Notes under the pieces: model-generated
What the model saw: the letters and a program-made list of their open reading frames with translations, nothing else
Databases searched by the model: none
What the model was told of the DNA's origin: nothing
Program-made: the position numbers and the translations under genes
Part shown: piece after piece, positions 24,201 to 30,383 of the stretch
How positions within the stretch are numbered: position 1 is the stretch's first letter
How the letters are laid out: each line of letters starts with the position of its first letter
Source: Notospermus geniculatus
Lineage: Eukaryota; Nemertea; Pilidiophora; Heteronemertea; Lineidae
Reading direction: 5' to 3'
Length of the DNA: 64,000 nt
Assembly: GCA_002633025.1 (NCBI GenBank)
Contig: NMRB01000138.1
Coordinates: 107,824-171,823 of the forward strand

Positions 24201-26597
24201 GAGGAACGAGGTAAAAACCCCTGCTGTGGGAGGATGCTCCTTTGTAAACAAAAGAGTTCTTCCCACACAGAATTTAACCCTCTCAGAATGCCTTGCACAT
24301 TTCACACTGCTTTTGGCAGTAATTCTTTTACAGCAGTGCTGCCTCCATAAAGTGGGCAGTTGCAAAAATTGCGCCACGACCCGGGAATGCAGGTGGGTGT
24401 TAGGCATCTTCTCTAGGCCTACAGGTGGCAATCATGGTAAAAAAGTCACAAATAAAAAAGACTGCAGCCAGTTATGTGCAAGGGAAGTTATTAACGGCAC
24501 ATGACCTACAGTTGCCGAATCATTTCTGTAATCAGGCATGTCAGGTACATTTCTTGAATGCCAAGAATTTCATAGAGAGCCTAACAGGAAATCTACCAGG
24601 TGGTGATGCCATAACTAAATGACTTGAGAATGATATGCCACCAGAAAAATGTGACTTTTTAAGCCTCTGGTTCCAGAGGGGCTTCTTCCTGCACACAATT
24701 ACCAAATGACATTCAAGTCTAGAGGCTGGGACCTTGTCCCAAGACATGACTATTCAAGTCTACAGGCAGGGACATCTTGTCCCTGGACTTGGCTATTCAA
24801 GTCTAGAGGCAGGAACACCTTGTCCCTGGTCATGGCTATTCAAGTCTAGAGGCAGGGATACCTTGTCCCTGGACATGGCTATTCAATAGAGGGCGGGACA
24901 CCTTGTTCCAGGACATGGCCATTCAAGTCTTGACATGCTTGAGGCAGGGACACCTTGTCCCTGGACATGGCCATTCAAGTCTATAGACAGGAATACCTTG
25001 TCCCTGCTCATGGCTATTCAAGTCTAGAGGCAGGGATATCTTGTCCCTGGTCATGGCTATTCAAGTCTAGAGGCAGGGATGTACCTTGTCCCTGGACATG
25101 GGTATCAAATTTAAAGATATCATATCTTGTCCATGGACATTATTCAAGTCTAGAGGCAGCCTTGTTCATGGACATTGCTTTTCAAGTCTAGACCATGGAC
25201 ATTGGTATTCAATAGGCAGCCTTGTTCTAGGACATTGCTATTCAAGTCTAGAGGCAGCCTTGTTCATGGACATTGCTATTCAATAGGCAGCCTTGTTCTA
25301 GGACATTGCTATTCAAGTCTAGACCATGGACATTGGTATTCAATAGGCAGTCTTGTTCTAGGACATTGCTATTCAAGTGTAGCGNAGGACATTGCTATTC
25401 AAGTCTAGACCATGGACATATTCAATAGGCAGCCTTGTTCTAGGACACTGCTATTCAAGTCTAGAGACAGCCTTGTTCTAGGACATTGCTATTCAAGTCT
25501 AAAGGCAGCCTTGTCCATGGACTATTCAAGTCTAGAGGCAGCCTTGTTCTAGGACATTGCTATTCAAGTCTAGACCATGGACATATTCAATAGGCAGCCT
25601 TGTTCTAGGACACTGCTATTCAAGTCTAGAGACAGCCTTGTTCTAGGACATTGCTATTCAAGTCTAAAGGCAGCCTTGTCCATGGACTATTCAAGTCTAG
25701 AGGCAGCCTTGTTCTAGGACATTGCTATTCAAGTCTAGAGGCAGCATTGTCCATGGACTATTCAAGTCTAGAATCAGCCTTGTTCCTGGACATTGCTATT
25801 CCAAGTCTAGAGGCAGCCTTGTTCTAGGACATTGCTATACCATCAAAACAGAGGATGAAATCTGAGAGGACAGTAAAAAGACAAGAGGCAGACAAACACT
25901 CAGCAATCCTCTAAGTCTTCTGGTCAGGTAAATGATTTTCTTCACTGTGGATACTCATAACACTAACAGATAATGCTTTGCAGTTGCTGTCGAAAGTTAT
26001 GATAACCTACTACAAACATAAAAGTTACGTCTATGTTCAGCTCTACTTCCAGACGTATTGTATGTCTTTGAAAACATCTATACAACCTTACTCATTAAGC
26101 GAAATAATAAAAGTAAGGTGCAACGTGTGAATTAACTCTTGGCTGATAACGATCTCTGTCAAAATGGATGTCAGAGCAGGCCCCTACTCTACCATGATTC
26201 GCATTCATGATCTCCGGAATTAGGGGTGCTGCTCCACCATGTCTGGGAAGGCAAGGGTGCTACAGACGGTGCTACACAAGAACAGCTTACCTGGATCGTG
26301 AAACGGGACCAGAACATAGTTATATAATGGTTTTTCCCGTCGTGCCAATGTGGTCGCTAGGATCCTAGCAGCTCCTTCTATCACCTGGACCAGGTCATCG
26401 TACATAGACCCGGTGATATCGAACACAAAGGCCAGGGACGCTGCACCTTGTGGAATGTCATCACGTAACGCAATATCTGCCTGTGGTCGGTTGTAGCGTC
26501 CGGGCCGCCGTCCCGGTTGAGCCTGAGTTGTACTCCATTGAAATGTACAAAGTATTAAAAAGACGAACCACAACGGACGCAGTGAATCCTTTTCCAT
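167..26597 (-). CDS. HMCN: Hemicentin gene, 5' part (36 coding exons; 3' end outside window)
   Basis: Hemicentins are very large secreted extracellular-matrix proteins that organise basement-membrane linkages and cell adhesion. Spliced exons give about 2,701 residues in one continuous frame: hydrophobic signal peptide (about 1-28), VWA domain (about 50-220) with a DITGSM metal site, the hemicentin linker (about 220-450), then 24 Ig domains. Each Ig has the paired Cys, the core Trp and the YxC motif, usually preceded by a PP linker. All 36 exon lengths agree with their donor and acceptor phases, which is strong internal support. The start is the ATG at 26597; an upstream in-frame GTG at 26603 is not needed. 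Human hemicentin-1 has 44 Ig domains followed by TSP1, G2F and EGF domains, so roughly half the gene is probably missing to the left. HMCN1 versus HMCN2 cannot be told; an invertebrate single-copy orthologue is likely. Confidence 0.95.
399..588 (-). CDS. HMCN: Hemicentin exon 35: first half of Ig 24
   Basis: [19 protein letters not shown] and [19 protein letters not shown], ending LAIPIT. Interrupted in phase 2 (donor gtaggt). Confidence 0.92.
700..875 (+). mobile_element. tRNA-derived SINE (family 2), forward copy
   Basis: Head GTCAGAGTGGTACAGTGG followed by a B-box-like GGTTCGATTCC and a body with CAGTTTCC...GTTTCCTCCTAC. The same body recurs near 2451, 9400, 11460, 34500, 36190, 49010, 59170 and 61215, usually with GGAGGAAACCGGAGTGCCC on one strand. 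Confidence 0.65.
973..1101 (-). CDS. HMCN: Hemicentin exon 34: second half of Ig 23
   Basis: [19 protein letters not shown] then [14 protein letters not shown] and RLEVEG. Phase 1 at both ends; donor gtaaac. Confidence 0.9.
1208..1398. mobile_element. Foldback element in hemicentin Ig 23 intron
   Basis: Inverted repeat with arms of about 85 bases. Outer ends are AAGGCGCCGCTCCACGTGAC and its near-complement; internal motif CTGTCAGATAGTCAATTATT occurs in both arms. Outer ends resemble the CCACGTGAGAGTTTTCT elements elsewhere in the window. Confidence 0.8.
1408..1551 (-). CDS. HMCN: Hemicentin exon 33: first half of Ig 23
   Basis: [19 protein letters not shown] and [18 protein letters not shown], ending VLNSAN. 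Phase 1 exit at donor gtatgt. A foldback element starts within about ten bases of that donor. Confidence 0.9.
1656..1872. mobile_element. Inverted-repeat element with nested perfect palindrome
   Basis: Ends GGGCTGGTTGCACATAAGTT and its near-complement, flanked by CAG on both sides (a candidate 3-bp target duplication). The 3-bp duplication and GGG ends would suit a PIF/Harbinger-like MITE, although TAA/TTA targets are more usual. Confidence 0.6.
1706..1767. repeat. Perfect 62-bp palindrome
   Basis: Two 31-base arms, exact complements with no spacer, starting CAGGCCTTGCCGTTTGACGG. GC-rich, unlike the AT-rich surrounding element. Confidence 0.95.
1974..2246 (-). CDS. HMCN: Hemicentin exon 32: Ig 22
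   Basis: Complete Ig: [48 protein letters not shown]. Donor gtcagt is less usual. Phase 1 at both ends. Confidence 0.93.
2451..2815 (-). mobile_element. SINE family 2 (reverse) split by a nested MITE
   Basis: The SINE body (GCAGGAGGAAACCAGAGCACC) and tRNA-like head (complement near 2730-2795) are separated by the inverted-repeat element at 2520-2704. Confidence 0.65.
2520..2704. mobile_element. TA-flanked MITE with TACAGTGGAACCTC ends
   Basis: Terminal inverted repeats TACAGT(G/A)GAACCTC..TTAA..GGACACC. Related fragments at 17605-17812, 29015-29060, 35305-35410 and 37105-37182. The CAGT ends with TA target suit a pogo/Tigger-like Tc1-mariner MITE (inference). Confidence 0.75.
2819..3103 (-). 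CDS. HMCN: Hemicentin exon 31: Ig 21
   Basis: Complete Ig: [47 protein letters not shown]. Phase 1 at both ends. A SINE copy ends about 20 bases beyond its donor. Confidence 0.94.
3278..3444 (-). CDS. HMCN: Hemicentin exon 30: second half of Ig 20
   Basis: Continues [19 protein letters not shown] and [14 protein letters not shown], ending FNLDVLG. Enters phase 2, leaves phase 1. Confidence 0.92.
3825..3942 (-). CDS. HMCN: Hemicentin exon 29: first half of Ig 20
   Basis: [19 protein letters not shown] followed by [17 protein letters not shown]. Interrupted just after the core Trp in phase 2 (donor gtacgt). Confidence 0.9.
4063..4347 (-). CDS. HMCN: Hemicentin exon 28: Ig 19
   Basis: Complete Ig read directly from the minus strand: [48 protein letters not shown]. 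It ends with A rather than the usual G at the phase-1 junction, so the next domain begins IPP instead of VPP. Confidence 0.93.
4536..4814 (-). CDS. HMCN: Hemicentin exon 27: Ig 18
   Basis: Complete Ig: [48 protein letters not shown]. Phase 1 at both ends. Confidence 0.94.
5082..5357 (-). CDS. HMCN: Hemicentin exon 26: Ig 17
   Basis: Complete Ig: [48 protein letters not shown]. Phase 1 at both ends. Confidence 0.94.
5449..5739 (-). CDS. HMCN: Hemicentin exon 25: Ig 16
   Basis: Complete Ig: [49 protein letters not shown]. Phase 1 at both ends; the intron before exon 26 is only about 90 bases. Confidence 0.94.
6063..6350 (-). CDS. HMCN: Hemicentin exon 24: Ig 15
   Basis: Complete Ig: [48 protein letters not shown]. 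Phase 1 at both ends. A CAAT-type microsatellite lies just upstream in the intron (6385-6442). Confidence 0.94.
6385..6442. repeat. CAAT-type microsatellite
   Basis: Runs of CAAT/TAAT tetranucleotides in a hemicentin intron. Similar tracts occur at 50560-50634 and 50877-50964. Confidence 0.9.
6568..6852 (-). CDS. HMCN: Hemicentin exon 23: Ig 14
   Basis: Complete Ig: [48 protein letters not shown]. Phase 1 at both ends. Confidence 0.94.
7022..7585 (-). CDS. HMCN: Hemicentin exon 22: Ig 12 and Ig 13 fused in one exon
   Basis: The only exon here with two Ig domains. The first has [19 protein letters not shown] and [14 protein letters not shown]. The second has [19 protein letters not shown] and [14 protein letters not shown]. 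They run on without an intron at the junction [11 protein letters not shown], where neighbouring domains have one; loss of a phase-1 intron is the simplest explanation. Confidence 0.95.
7721..8023 (-). CDS. HMCN: Hemicentin exon 21: Ig 11
   Basis: Complete Ig: [48 protein letters not shown]. Phase 1 at both ends; donor gtatgt. Confidence 0.94.
8255..8527 (-). CDS. HMCN: Hemicentin exon 20: Ig 10
   Basis: Complete Ig: [45 protein letters not shown]. Phase 1 at both ends. Confidence 0.94.
8635..8928 (-). CDS. HMCN: Hemicentin exon 19: Ig 9
   Basis: Complete Ig without a Met: [48 protein letters not shown], ending KLVIHG. Phase 1 at both ends, donor gtaagg. Confidence 0.93.
9066..9338 (-). CDS. 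HMCN: Hemicentin exon 18: Ig 8
   Basis: Complete Ig. The first part is [19 protein letters not shown], followed by [19 protein letters not shown] and [14 protein letters not shown]. Phase 1 at both ends. Confidence 0.93.
9400..9565 (-). mobile_element. SINE family 2, reverse copy
   Basis: GCAGGAGGAAACCGGAGTGTCC, then the complement of a B box (GGGATTGAACCCC) and of the head (CCACTGCACCACTCTGAC). Confidence 0.65.
9616..9894 (-). CDS. HMCN: Hemicentin exon 17: Ig 7
   Basis: Complete Ig: [44 protein letters not shown]. Phase 1 at both ends. Confidence 0.94.
10000..10272 (-). CDS. HMCN: Hemicentin exon 16: Ig 6
   Basis: Complete Ig: [42 protein letters not shown]. Phase 1 at both ends. Confidence 0.94.
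10503..10598 (-). CDS. HMCN: Hemicentin exon 15: second half of Ig 5
   Basis: A 96-nt exon with [14 protein letters not shown] and LTITG. Phase 1 at both ends, donor gtgagt. Confidence 0.9.
10629..10827. mobile_element. TA-flanked MITE, family A copy 1
   Basis: Ends TAGACCATTCTCAAATT and its complement; shares TCGACGTCACTGTCGTGGGG with copy 2 (15528-15772). Slightly deleted relative to copies 2 and 3. Confidence 0.8.
10886..11178. mobile_element. Inverted-repeat element, arms about 95 bp
   Basis: Left arm GATGATCGAAGGCCGATCTG ... CATCACCCTTCGAGAAAT.GACC, matched in reverse complement by the right arm ending at 11178. Non-autonomous; no coding sequence. Confidence 0.8.
11212..11391 (-). CDS. 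HMCN: Hemicentin exon 14: first half of Ig 5
   Basis: Contains [18 protein letters not shown] and ends at GSLFVQ, phase 1. The intron that follows holds two inverted-repeat transposons (10886-11178 and 10629-10827). Confidence 0.9.
11460..11612 (-). mobile_element. SINE family 2, reverse copy (diverged)
   Basis: Contains GGAAACCAGAGTGCCC and the complement of a tRNA-like head (TTTCCACTCCACCACTCT). Confidence 0.5.
11661..11802 (-). CDS. HMCN: Hemicentin exon 13: second half of Ig 4
   Basis: Starts [16 protein letters not shown] and contains [16 protein letters not shown]. Enters in phase 0, leaves in phase 1. Confidence 0.92.
11874..11987. mobile_element. Short inverted-repeat element, 114 bp
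   Basis: Ends TTACATAGAAGTATACGGTA and its exact complement at 11968-11987. Confidence 0.75.
12110..12234 (-). CDS. HMCN: Hemicentin exon 12: first half of Ig 4
   Basis: Starts [10 protein letters not shown] and carries [18 protein letters not shown]. Ends after GEQK in phase 0 (donor gtagga), so this domain is interrupted in a different phase from Ig 1 and Ig 2. Confidence 0.9.
12458..12727 (-). CDS. HMCN: Hemicentin exon 11: Ig 3
   Basis: Complete Ig domain in one exon: [20 protein letters not shown] and [14 protein letters not shown]. Phase 1 at both ends, the usual one-exon-per-Ig pattern. Confidence 0.93.
12901..12992 (-). CDS. HMCN: Hemicentin exon 10: second half of Ig 2
   Basis: Short 92-nt exon with [17 protein letters not shown], the F strand of Ig 2. 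Enters in phase 2 and leaves in phase 1 (donor gtaagt). Confidence 0.9.
13136..13328 (-). CDS. HMCN: Hemicentin exon 9: first half of Ig 2
   Basis: Opens with EPPPSII and carries [19 protein letters not shown], which closely resembles the second hemicentin Ig. Ends after GSAIIK in phase 2 at donor gtacgt. Confidence 0.9.
13528..13649 (-). CDS. HMCN: Hemicentin exon 8: second half of Ig 1
   Basis: Carries the Ig F strand [14 protein letters not shown] and closes with FLDIKG. Enters in phase 2, leaves in phase 1 with donor gtaagt. Confidence 0.9.
13730..14100. other. CRE-like TGACGTCA cluster in hemicentin intron
   Basis: At least five TGACGTCA or (G/T)GACGTCA words and several CACGTG E-boxes within 370 bases. 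Similar clustering is seen in the element at 34227-34461, so a transposon origin is likely. Confidence 0.45.
14221..14438 (-). CDS. HMCN: Hemicentin exon 7: linker end and first half of Ig 1
   Basis: Reads [16 protein letters not shown], then the first Ig with Cys (LLCQV) and core Trp (VQWSKDG). The frame is open throughout although it contains no Met. It ends inside the Ig domain in phase 2 (donor gtgatg). Confidence 0.88.
14688..14875 (-). CDS. HMCN: Hemicentin exon 6: post-VWA linker
   Basis: Continues [17 protein letters not shown] and ends at [14 protein letters not shown], again hemicentin-specific. Donor gtgtgt, phase 0. Confidence 0.9.
15110..15329 (-). CDS. HMCN: Hemicentin exon 5: post-VWA linker
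   Basis: Encodes [12 protein letters not shown] and [16 protein letters not shown], closely matching the hemicentin linker. Phase agreement requires the second of two nearby AGs (ccaggccag) as acceptor; the first would introduce a stop within four codons. Leaves in phase 1 with donor gtatgt. Confidence 0.9.
15528..15772. mobile_element. TA-flanked MITE, family A copy 2, next to a hemicentin splice donor
   Basis: Ends TAGACGATTCTCAAATT and complement of TAGACCATTCTCAAATTG. It ends three bases from the last base of hemicentin exon 4, so bases from donor position +4 onward belong to the element or its TA target. Confidence 0.85.
15776..16021 (-). CDS. HMCN: Hemicentin exon 4: post-VWA linker
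   Basis: Encodes [12 protein letters not shown] and [20 protein letters not shown], the conserved hemicentin region between VWA and Ig. It is 246 nt, phase 0/0. The donor is gtatag, and a TA-flanked inverted-repeat transposon begins only three bases into the intron. Confidence 0.9.
16591..16780. mobile_element. CCACGTGAGA inverted-repeat MITE (family B)
   Basis: Left end AAGGCGGTGCTCCACGTGAG, inner TTGGCTGTCTATGGGCAACT; right arm is the approximate complement. Other copies: 1148-1205 (half), 29345-29432, 29433-29611, 37451-38140 (expanded). Confidence 0.75.
16791..16937. mobile_element. CAGG(G/C)GCGGATCCAG element with 5-bp target duplication
   Basis: Ends CAGGCGTGAATCCAG and complement of CAGGGGCGGATCCAGGA. 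Flanked on both sides by AGGGT. Confidence 0.8.
17306..17428 (-). CDS. HMCN: Hemicentin exon 3: VWA end
   Basis: Encodes [11 protein letters not shown]...[15 protein letters not shown], the last strand and helix of the hemicentin VWA. Length is 123 nt, phase 0 at both ends. The donor gtatcg is weak compared with neighbouring donors. Confidence 0.92.
17632..17730. repeat. Foldback nested in a TACAGT-type MITE
   Basis: Arms CACCACGGATTACTGACGAC and near-complement. It sits inside a MITE remnant (about 17605-17812) recognised by GAGGTGTCCT and GGTGTCCTTAATAGAAAGG. Confidence 0.6.
18015..18244 (-). CDS. HMCN: Hemicentin exon 2: VWA middle
   Basis: Joins exon 1 to give [14 protein letters not shown], a signature of the hemicentin VWA, followed by [17 protein letters not shown] and [13 protein letters not shown]. 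The acceptor is cag before AGATAG and the donor is gttagt (less common). It leaves in phase 0. Confidence 0.93.
20081..20191. mobile_element. CATCCTCCCACAGCAGGG inverted-repeat element, copy 1
   Basis: Begins CATCCTCCCACAGCAGGG and ends in the complement CCCTGCTGTGGGAGGATG. Second copy at 24149-24236. Confidence 0.8.
21190..21545. repeat. Minisatellite, period about 65-70 bp
   Basis: About five copies of GAACAAAGTATTTACTCTAC ... CCACTTGTGAATAGACAATC TTTAAGTTGGTAAT. Confidence 0.9.
22986..23198. mobile_element. TA-flanked MITE with GTACTGTAAACCGTGA ends
   Basis: Ends GTACTGTAAACCGTGA and exact-type complement near 23185-23198. The interior is rich in TTCGCG words. Confidence 0.85.
23537..23716. 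repeat. Minisatellite, period about 54 bp
   Basis: Three and a half copies of CCCTTTTGTTGGATCAAAGG ... AGACCCC.AACTACAATGCTG. Confidence 0.9.
24149..24236. mobile_element. CATCCTCCCACAGCAGGG inverted-repeat element, copy 2
   Basis: 88 bp, shorter than copy 1 but with the same ends and interior (GGTAAAAACCCCTGCTGTGG). Confidence 0.8.
24711..25845. repeat. Long irregular minisatellite in hemicentin intron 1
   Basis: Over twenty copies of a variable unit built from CTATTCAAGTCTAGAGGCAG and CCTTGTTCTAGGACATTG. Early units read CTTGTCCCTGGACATGG and later ones CTTGTTCTAGGACATTG, giving higher-order blocks. One undetermined base (25385) suggests an assembly difficulty here. Confidence 0.95.
26291..26597 (-). 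CDS. HMCN: Hemicentin exon 1: signal peptide and start of VWA
   Basis: Starts at ATG 26597 with a hydrophobic stretch ([13 protein letters not shown]) ending near TTQAQP, typical of a secreted protein. A basic linker follows, then the first VWA strand with the metal-ion motif FDITGSM. The exon ends ..VPFHDP before donor gtaagc, in phase 1. An 8-kb intron separates it from exon 2. Confidence 0.93.
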
Positions 26598-27119
26598 AGT
26601 CACGTAGTCCTAGCAATGCCCCTGAACTTTCATCCACTAGGGCCTACTACGTCAGAATCTATGGGTCAAGGGCCCGGGCCGTCGGCAAATCAAGACACAC
26701 CCAGCAGTTGCCTGTATCCTTTTTTGCAATCACGAATTCCCGCGAAATTTGTCAATCTCTGGATCCCGCGCTATAATTCCGATAAACTCCCGCCAAGCGG
26801 CATCCTTTTCGCGGCAGCCGATTCCACGCCTGTTGATTTCACTCGCAATAAATTCGGAATTCACGAAGTTTTTTTCAAGTGAAAAAAGTTTCGCAAATGT
26901 TCAAAACTAGCCAAGTTATTAGCTTGAACACGTGTGTTGCGCGAGCGTCGGACGTTCAGTACCTAGCAAGCGCTCGGTTCATGCTAATTGTGCTAGTTTG
27001 TGTAAAGGCTTGTATTTCACCTACCGGTGCAATTATCAAAACGGGACTCAACAAGGTCGGCCTATTATCTTTGGAGGGGAGATAGGTTGTCTTATCCTGA
27101 TAAGCGTCTTGTTTGTTCT

Positions 27120-27180
27120 GACACCCGCGTGGTTACCGCAGGTGTCATATCCGCGTGGTACCGCAGGTGTCAAATCCGTT
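27120..27180. repeat. Two-copy direct repeat upstream of hemicentin
   Basis: CGCGTGGT(T)ACCGCAGGTGTCA occurs twice, 26 bases apart, each with an E-box-like CAGGTG. A regulatory role is possible but unsupported. Confidence 0.4.
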
Positions 27181-28304
27181 TCCGCTTTCGCGGTTTGCGG
27201 CGACACTGGCCCCTGTCCTCGTAGCGCTCTACTACATATACGTTTTCTAGACTGGACCCCGCCCAGGGCGGTAGGTTGGCGGATCAATCTAGGTTTGCGG
27301 TGTGTCTTGCGTTTTTCACAGGTATTGGGATAATTAACACACCAATTATTGTTAAACTAAGCCTCAAAGTAATGTTTTGAAAGGCATCTCAGGGGCGGAT
27401 CCAGGATACTGGTGAAGGGGGCACAGAAGGCCACAGTAGGGGAGACCAATCTGAAGGCGCGAAGCCACGGTGGGGGGTCTGCGGGTTCTTCCCCAGAAAA
27501 TTTTGAAATCTAGAAGGCTGCTGGTGCAATTTCCTACATGTAGCACCTGAGGGACAAATTACAAGGCAATTCTGTGGTACTATGAAAAAGGGAAATTTTT
27601 CTAACGTTGGTCACTGAATGAAATGGTCCATGGACCATGTGCTCACCTGGGTGAATGCGCCAGAAGAACAAATGACAAATGTTAAATCGAAATGTTCCAG
27701 GTGGTTACGAAATGTGCCACCAAAGGCAAAATTCTGAACTTTGTCCTCTGTGACCTTGAAAAGTAGGTCAAATCAAAAACCTGTTACATATGTTATGTAT
27801 CCTCACTAGATATACCTTTGATAAAAATTTGGACAAGATCTAGTCATTAGTTCAGATGTTATTGCACTTTTTGTGTTTTTGGTTTCCGCCACCTGGTGGC
27901 CAAACCAAGAATCGAATCGGATCGAAACTTGGTGTCATAGGTCATCTGACCTAGGGGTATATATGTACCAAGTTTCAGATCAATAGCCTCAGCGGTTACA
28001 AAACGTGCCCTGCTAACGGACGATGACGATGGACACATGCACCACGACAAGAGCTCACCCCAGGTGAGCTAAAAATGGATTATTGCAGTAATAACCCTGT
28101 AATTTGTGCCTGTCATCATGACAGGCACTAAGTTTAATTAGTGGCACCTGACAAATCACAGTTTGCTGTCTGACAATGTCCTTAACACGCTGCTTAATCT
28201 GTGGCTTATACAACATCGACGGATTATTCAAAACCCTGTGAAAACCACACCCTCGCCAGAGTTGTGAAAACAAGTCATCCTTCACCAGAATGGCGAGCAC
28301 CCAG

Positions 28305-28471
28305 CAGGGCCATATTTAAAGGGGGGGGGGGGCGAGGGGGGCAGTTGCCCCCCTGAGCCAACCAAAAACCGTGTTTTCATGCGGATTTTGGGCAAAAAAC
28401 GGCAAAAAGAGGTCTTCTGGCCCCCTGAGAGCCTTCTGCCCCACTGGACCAAAAAGTTAAATACGGCCCTG
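28305..28471. mobile_element. CAGGGCC(A/G)TATTTAA element with 5-bp target duplication
   Basis: Ends CAGGGCCATATTTAA and complement of CAGGGCCGTATTTAA; both sides flanked by CCCAG. Contains a run of G near 28321. Confidence 0.85.
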
Positions 28472-28839
28472 CCCAGAGGTCATAAATTAATTTTAACAGC
28501 AAGACCATGATTGGAGAGCTTACTTTATTAAAATGCCAATGAAATGAGCCGCAATATACACATCACTACATCATGCATAAGTCGGCATATAAAAACATTT
28601 CCATTGTTTAAATTCATGATCTATCAAATCTTTAAAAGAAACCGCCAAAAAACAAATGTGTGACCCTTGCCTTTTTTAAACATCCAGAAAATAAGGGTTG
28701 GTGCTGGTCTGGCAAGGGGTTTAGTGCCCTACATTTGGTGCTACCATGACAACCAGGGGTCATCTCATCTAAATCAAAGCACAGACCTCCTTATTGTGCC
28801 TAATAAGGACGCCTTCAAGATTGACAGATGCTGACTTTA

Positions 28840-29005
28840 GAGGGGCGGACCCAGGATTTGGGAAGAGGGAGCAACCAGTGCTACTAAACATTGAAATCTG
28901 CAGTGAATTTCAAAGATTTGCTCCAAATTCCAGAATTTCACAGTCGATTTTACAGATTTGTTGGCCAAAAGGGGGCCCGCACCCACCCCCTTAGATCCGT
29001 GCCTG
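28840..29005. mobile_element. CAGGGGCGGATCCAG element with 5-bp target duplication
   Basis: Starts (C)AGGGGCGGACCCAGGATT, ends with complement of CAGGCACGGATCTAAGG. Flanked by CTTTA on both sides. Confidence 0.85.
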
Positions 29006-29344
29006 CTTTACTTCAGAGGTGTGCTCCTGGCAGAGGTGTCCCATAAGGGAGGTTCCACTCAGACATCCAACTGAAGTAACACGTAGTTTGTCTTCTCACC
29101 TAAAGATGGCAGCAACATCAGACTAGTGCCAACTCTCTGTGATCATGGTGATACTTTCATTAGTTTCAGAGCTGGCAGTAATACACAGGAATTGAGGTGC
29201 AGGTGACAGTTGAAATTGGTTGGAAATACATTTAGAAGGCAGAGGTCAAAATAATAATACATGTACATTGTAGTGTGGGATCTCCTTGGAATGTCCGACT
29301 TGCTAGAGCTCGTCGAATTTCATAACGTGATACTCCATGTTAGT

Positions 29345-29611
29345 TTTTTCCTGCAAGTAGGCTCTCTATGGTCAACTTGAATTGCCCATTGAGAGCCAAC
29401 TGACATAAGAACACTCTCACGTGAACAGGACCTTAAGATGCCTCGCCACGTGAGAGTTTTCTTACGCAAGGTGGCTCTCAATGGGCAACTCAACTGCGAG
29501 CAGTTGTTTGTGTCATGGTCTCAGCGTGAGCCGAGAGGACACAAACAGTGGTGAATTGCCCATTGTGAGCCAACTTCTGCGAGAAAACTCTCACGCGGAA
29601 CAGGACCTTGG
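29345..29611. mobile_element. Two adjacent family B MITE copies
   Basis: Repeated TTGGCTCTCAATGGGCAACT and CACGTGAGAGTTTTCT in inverted pairs, each unit ending AACAGGACCTT. Confidence 0.75.
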
Positions 29612-29738
29612 GGTATGTAAGTCTCTCTCCGAGTAGACTCAGGGGTTTTGCTTACAGCAAGATCTTGGATAACAATACAGTATAAAAGCAGCTATCTACA
29701 GACTGACTTGGATCACACCAAGATTTTACTCCACTCAT

Positions 29739-29986
29739 TAGACCGTTCTCAAATTGACGTAAACGACAAAGATCTGCGCACTTCCGCTGAAATCTAAACC
29801 ACGTCGGTCTGAAATTGAATGACGTAACTGTTACTCAGACAACCTGATGACAGAGACGTCGAAGACACTGCGTCAGACTCGATCATTGCTGAATCATGGA
29901 TGGTGTCACGTCAGCCAGTTTCAGACCGAGGTTCTGGTTGCAATTTTGGCGGAAGTGCGAAGATCTGTGAATTCGAGAATTGTCTA
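29739..29986. mobile_element. TA-flanked MITE, family A copy 3 (inverted orientation)
   Basis: Begins TAGACCGTTCTCAAATTGAC and carries the complement of the copy 1 and 2 interior (GAAGACACTGCGTCAGACTC). Confidence 0.85.
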
Positions 29987-30100
29987 AATAAAGGCAGCTT
30001 GGATATCAAAACAATGACAGATTACTAGTAGTAGGAGTGACTGAATGGAAATGCAAGTTGTTTACGACTTAATGAAATGCACTTAGGAAAACAAGTATTA

Positions 30101-30383
30101 CAGGCGCGGATCCAGAGGGGGGCCACGGCCCCCCCCTATTTTTGGAAGACCAACAAAAAATGAGTCAATAACTCCGAAAAAATGAGCGAATAGATGAGGA
30201 AATTATGCCCCCCAGATGCTTGGAAATCGTATCTAAGCGTATCTAGAATTCAAAATTTTCTAGGGGAGGCCCCCCAGTCCCTCTGTCCTGGCTTCACGCA
30301 TTTGACACTCGCTTTGCGACTCCGTCGGCCTGCGGCTGACGGTGTCCGGCCCCCCCTATTCCGAAATCCTGGATCCACCCCTG
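30101..30383. mobile_element. CAGGCGCGGATCCAG element, 283 bp, 5-bp target duplication
   Basis: Ends CAGGCGCGGATCCAGAGG and complement of CAGGGGTGGATCCAGGA; flanked by TATTA on both sides. Longer than the related copies. Confidence 0.85.

Larger units (their letters stand above)
18245..26290 (-). other. Hemicentin intron 1 (about 8 kb)
   Basis: No exon supported. Holds three minisatellites (21190-21545, 23537-23716, 24711-25845), a TACTGTAAACC MITE and two CATCCTCCCACAGCAGGG elements. The short open frames (for example 21832-22179) show no recognisable domain. Confidence 0.8.

Noticed and set aside
24955-25408. Repetitive open frames resembling a repeat protein
   Set aside because: They are translations of the intron 1 minisatellite; the unit is irregular and the frames overlap one another.
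26598-26603. Upstream start for hemicentin at 26603
   Set aside because: The codon there is GTG; the ATG at 26597 begins the signal peptide directly.
28055-28300. 81-codon minus frame with WRGCGFHRVLNN-type sequence
   Set aside because: Faintly reminiscent of a hAT transposase C-terminus, but too short and unsupported to call.
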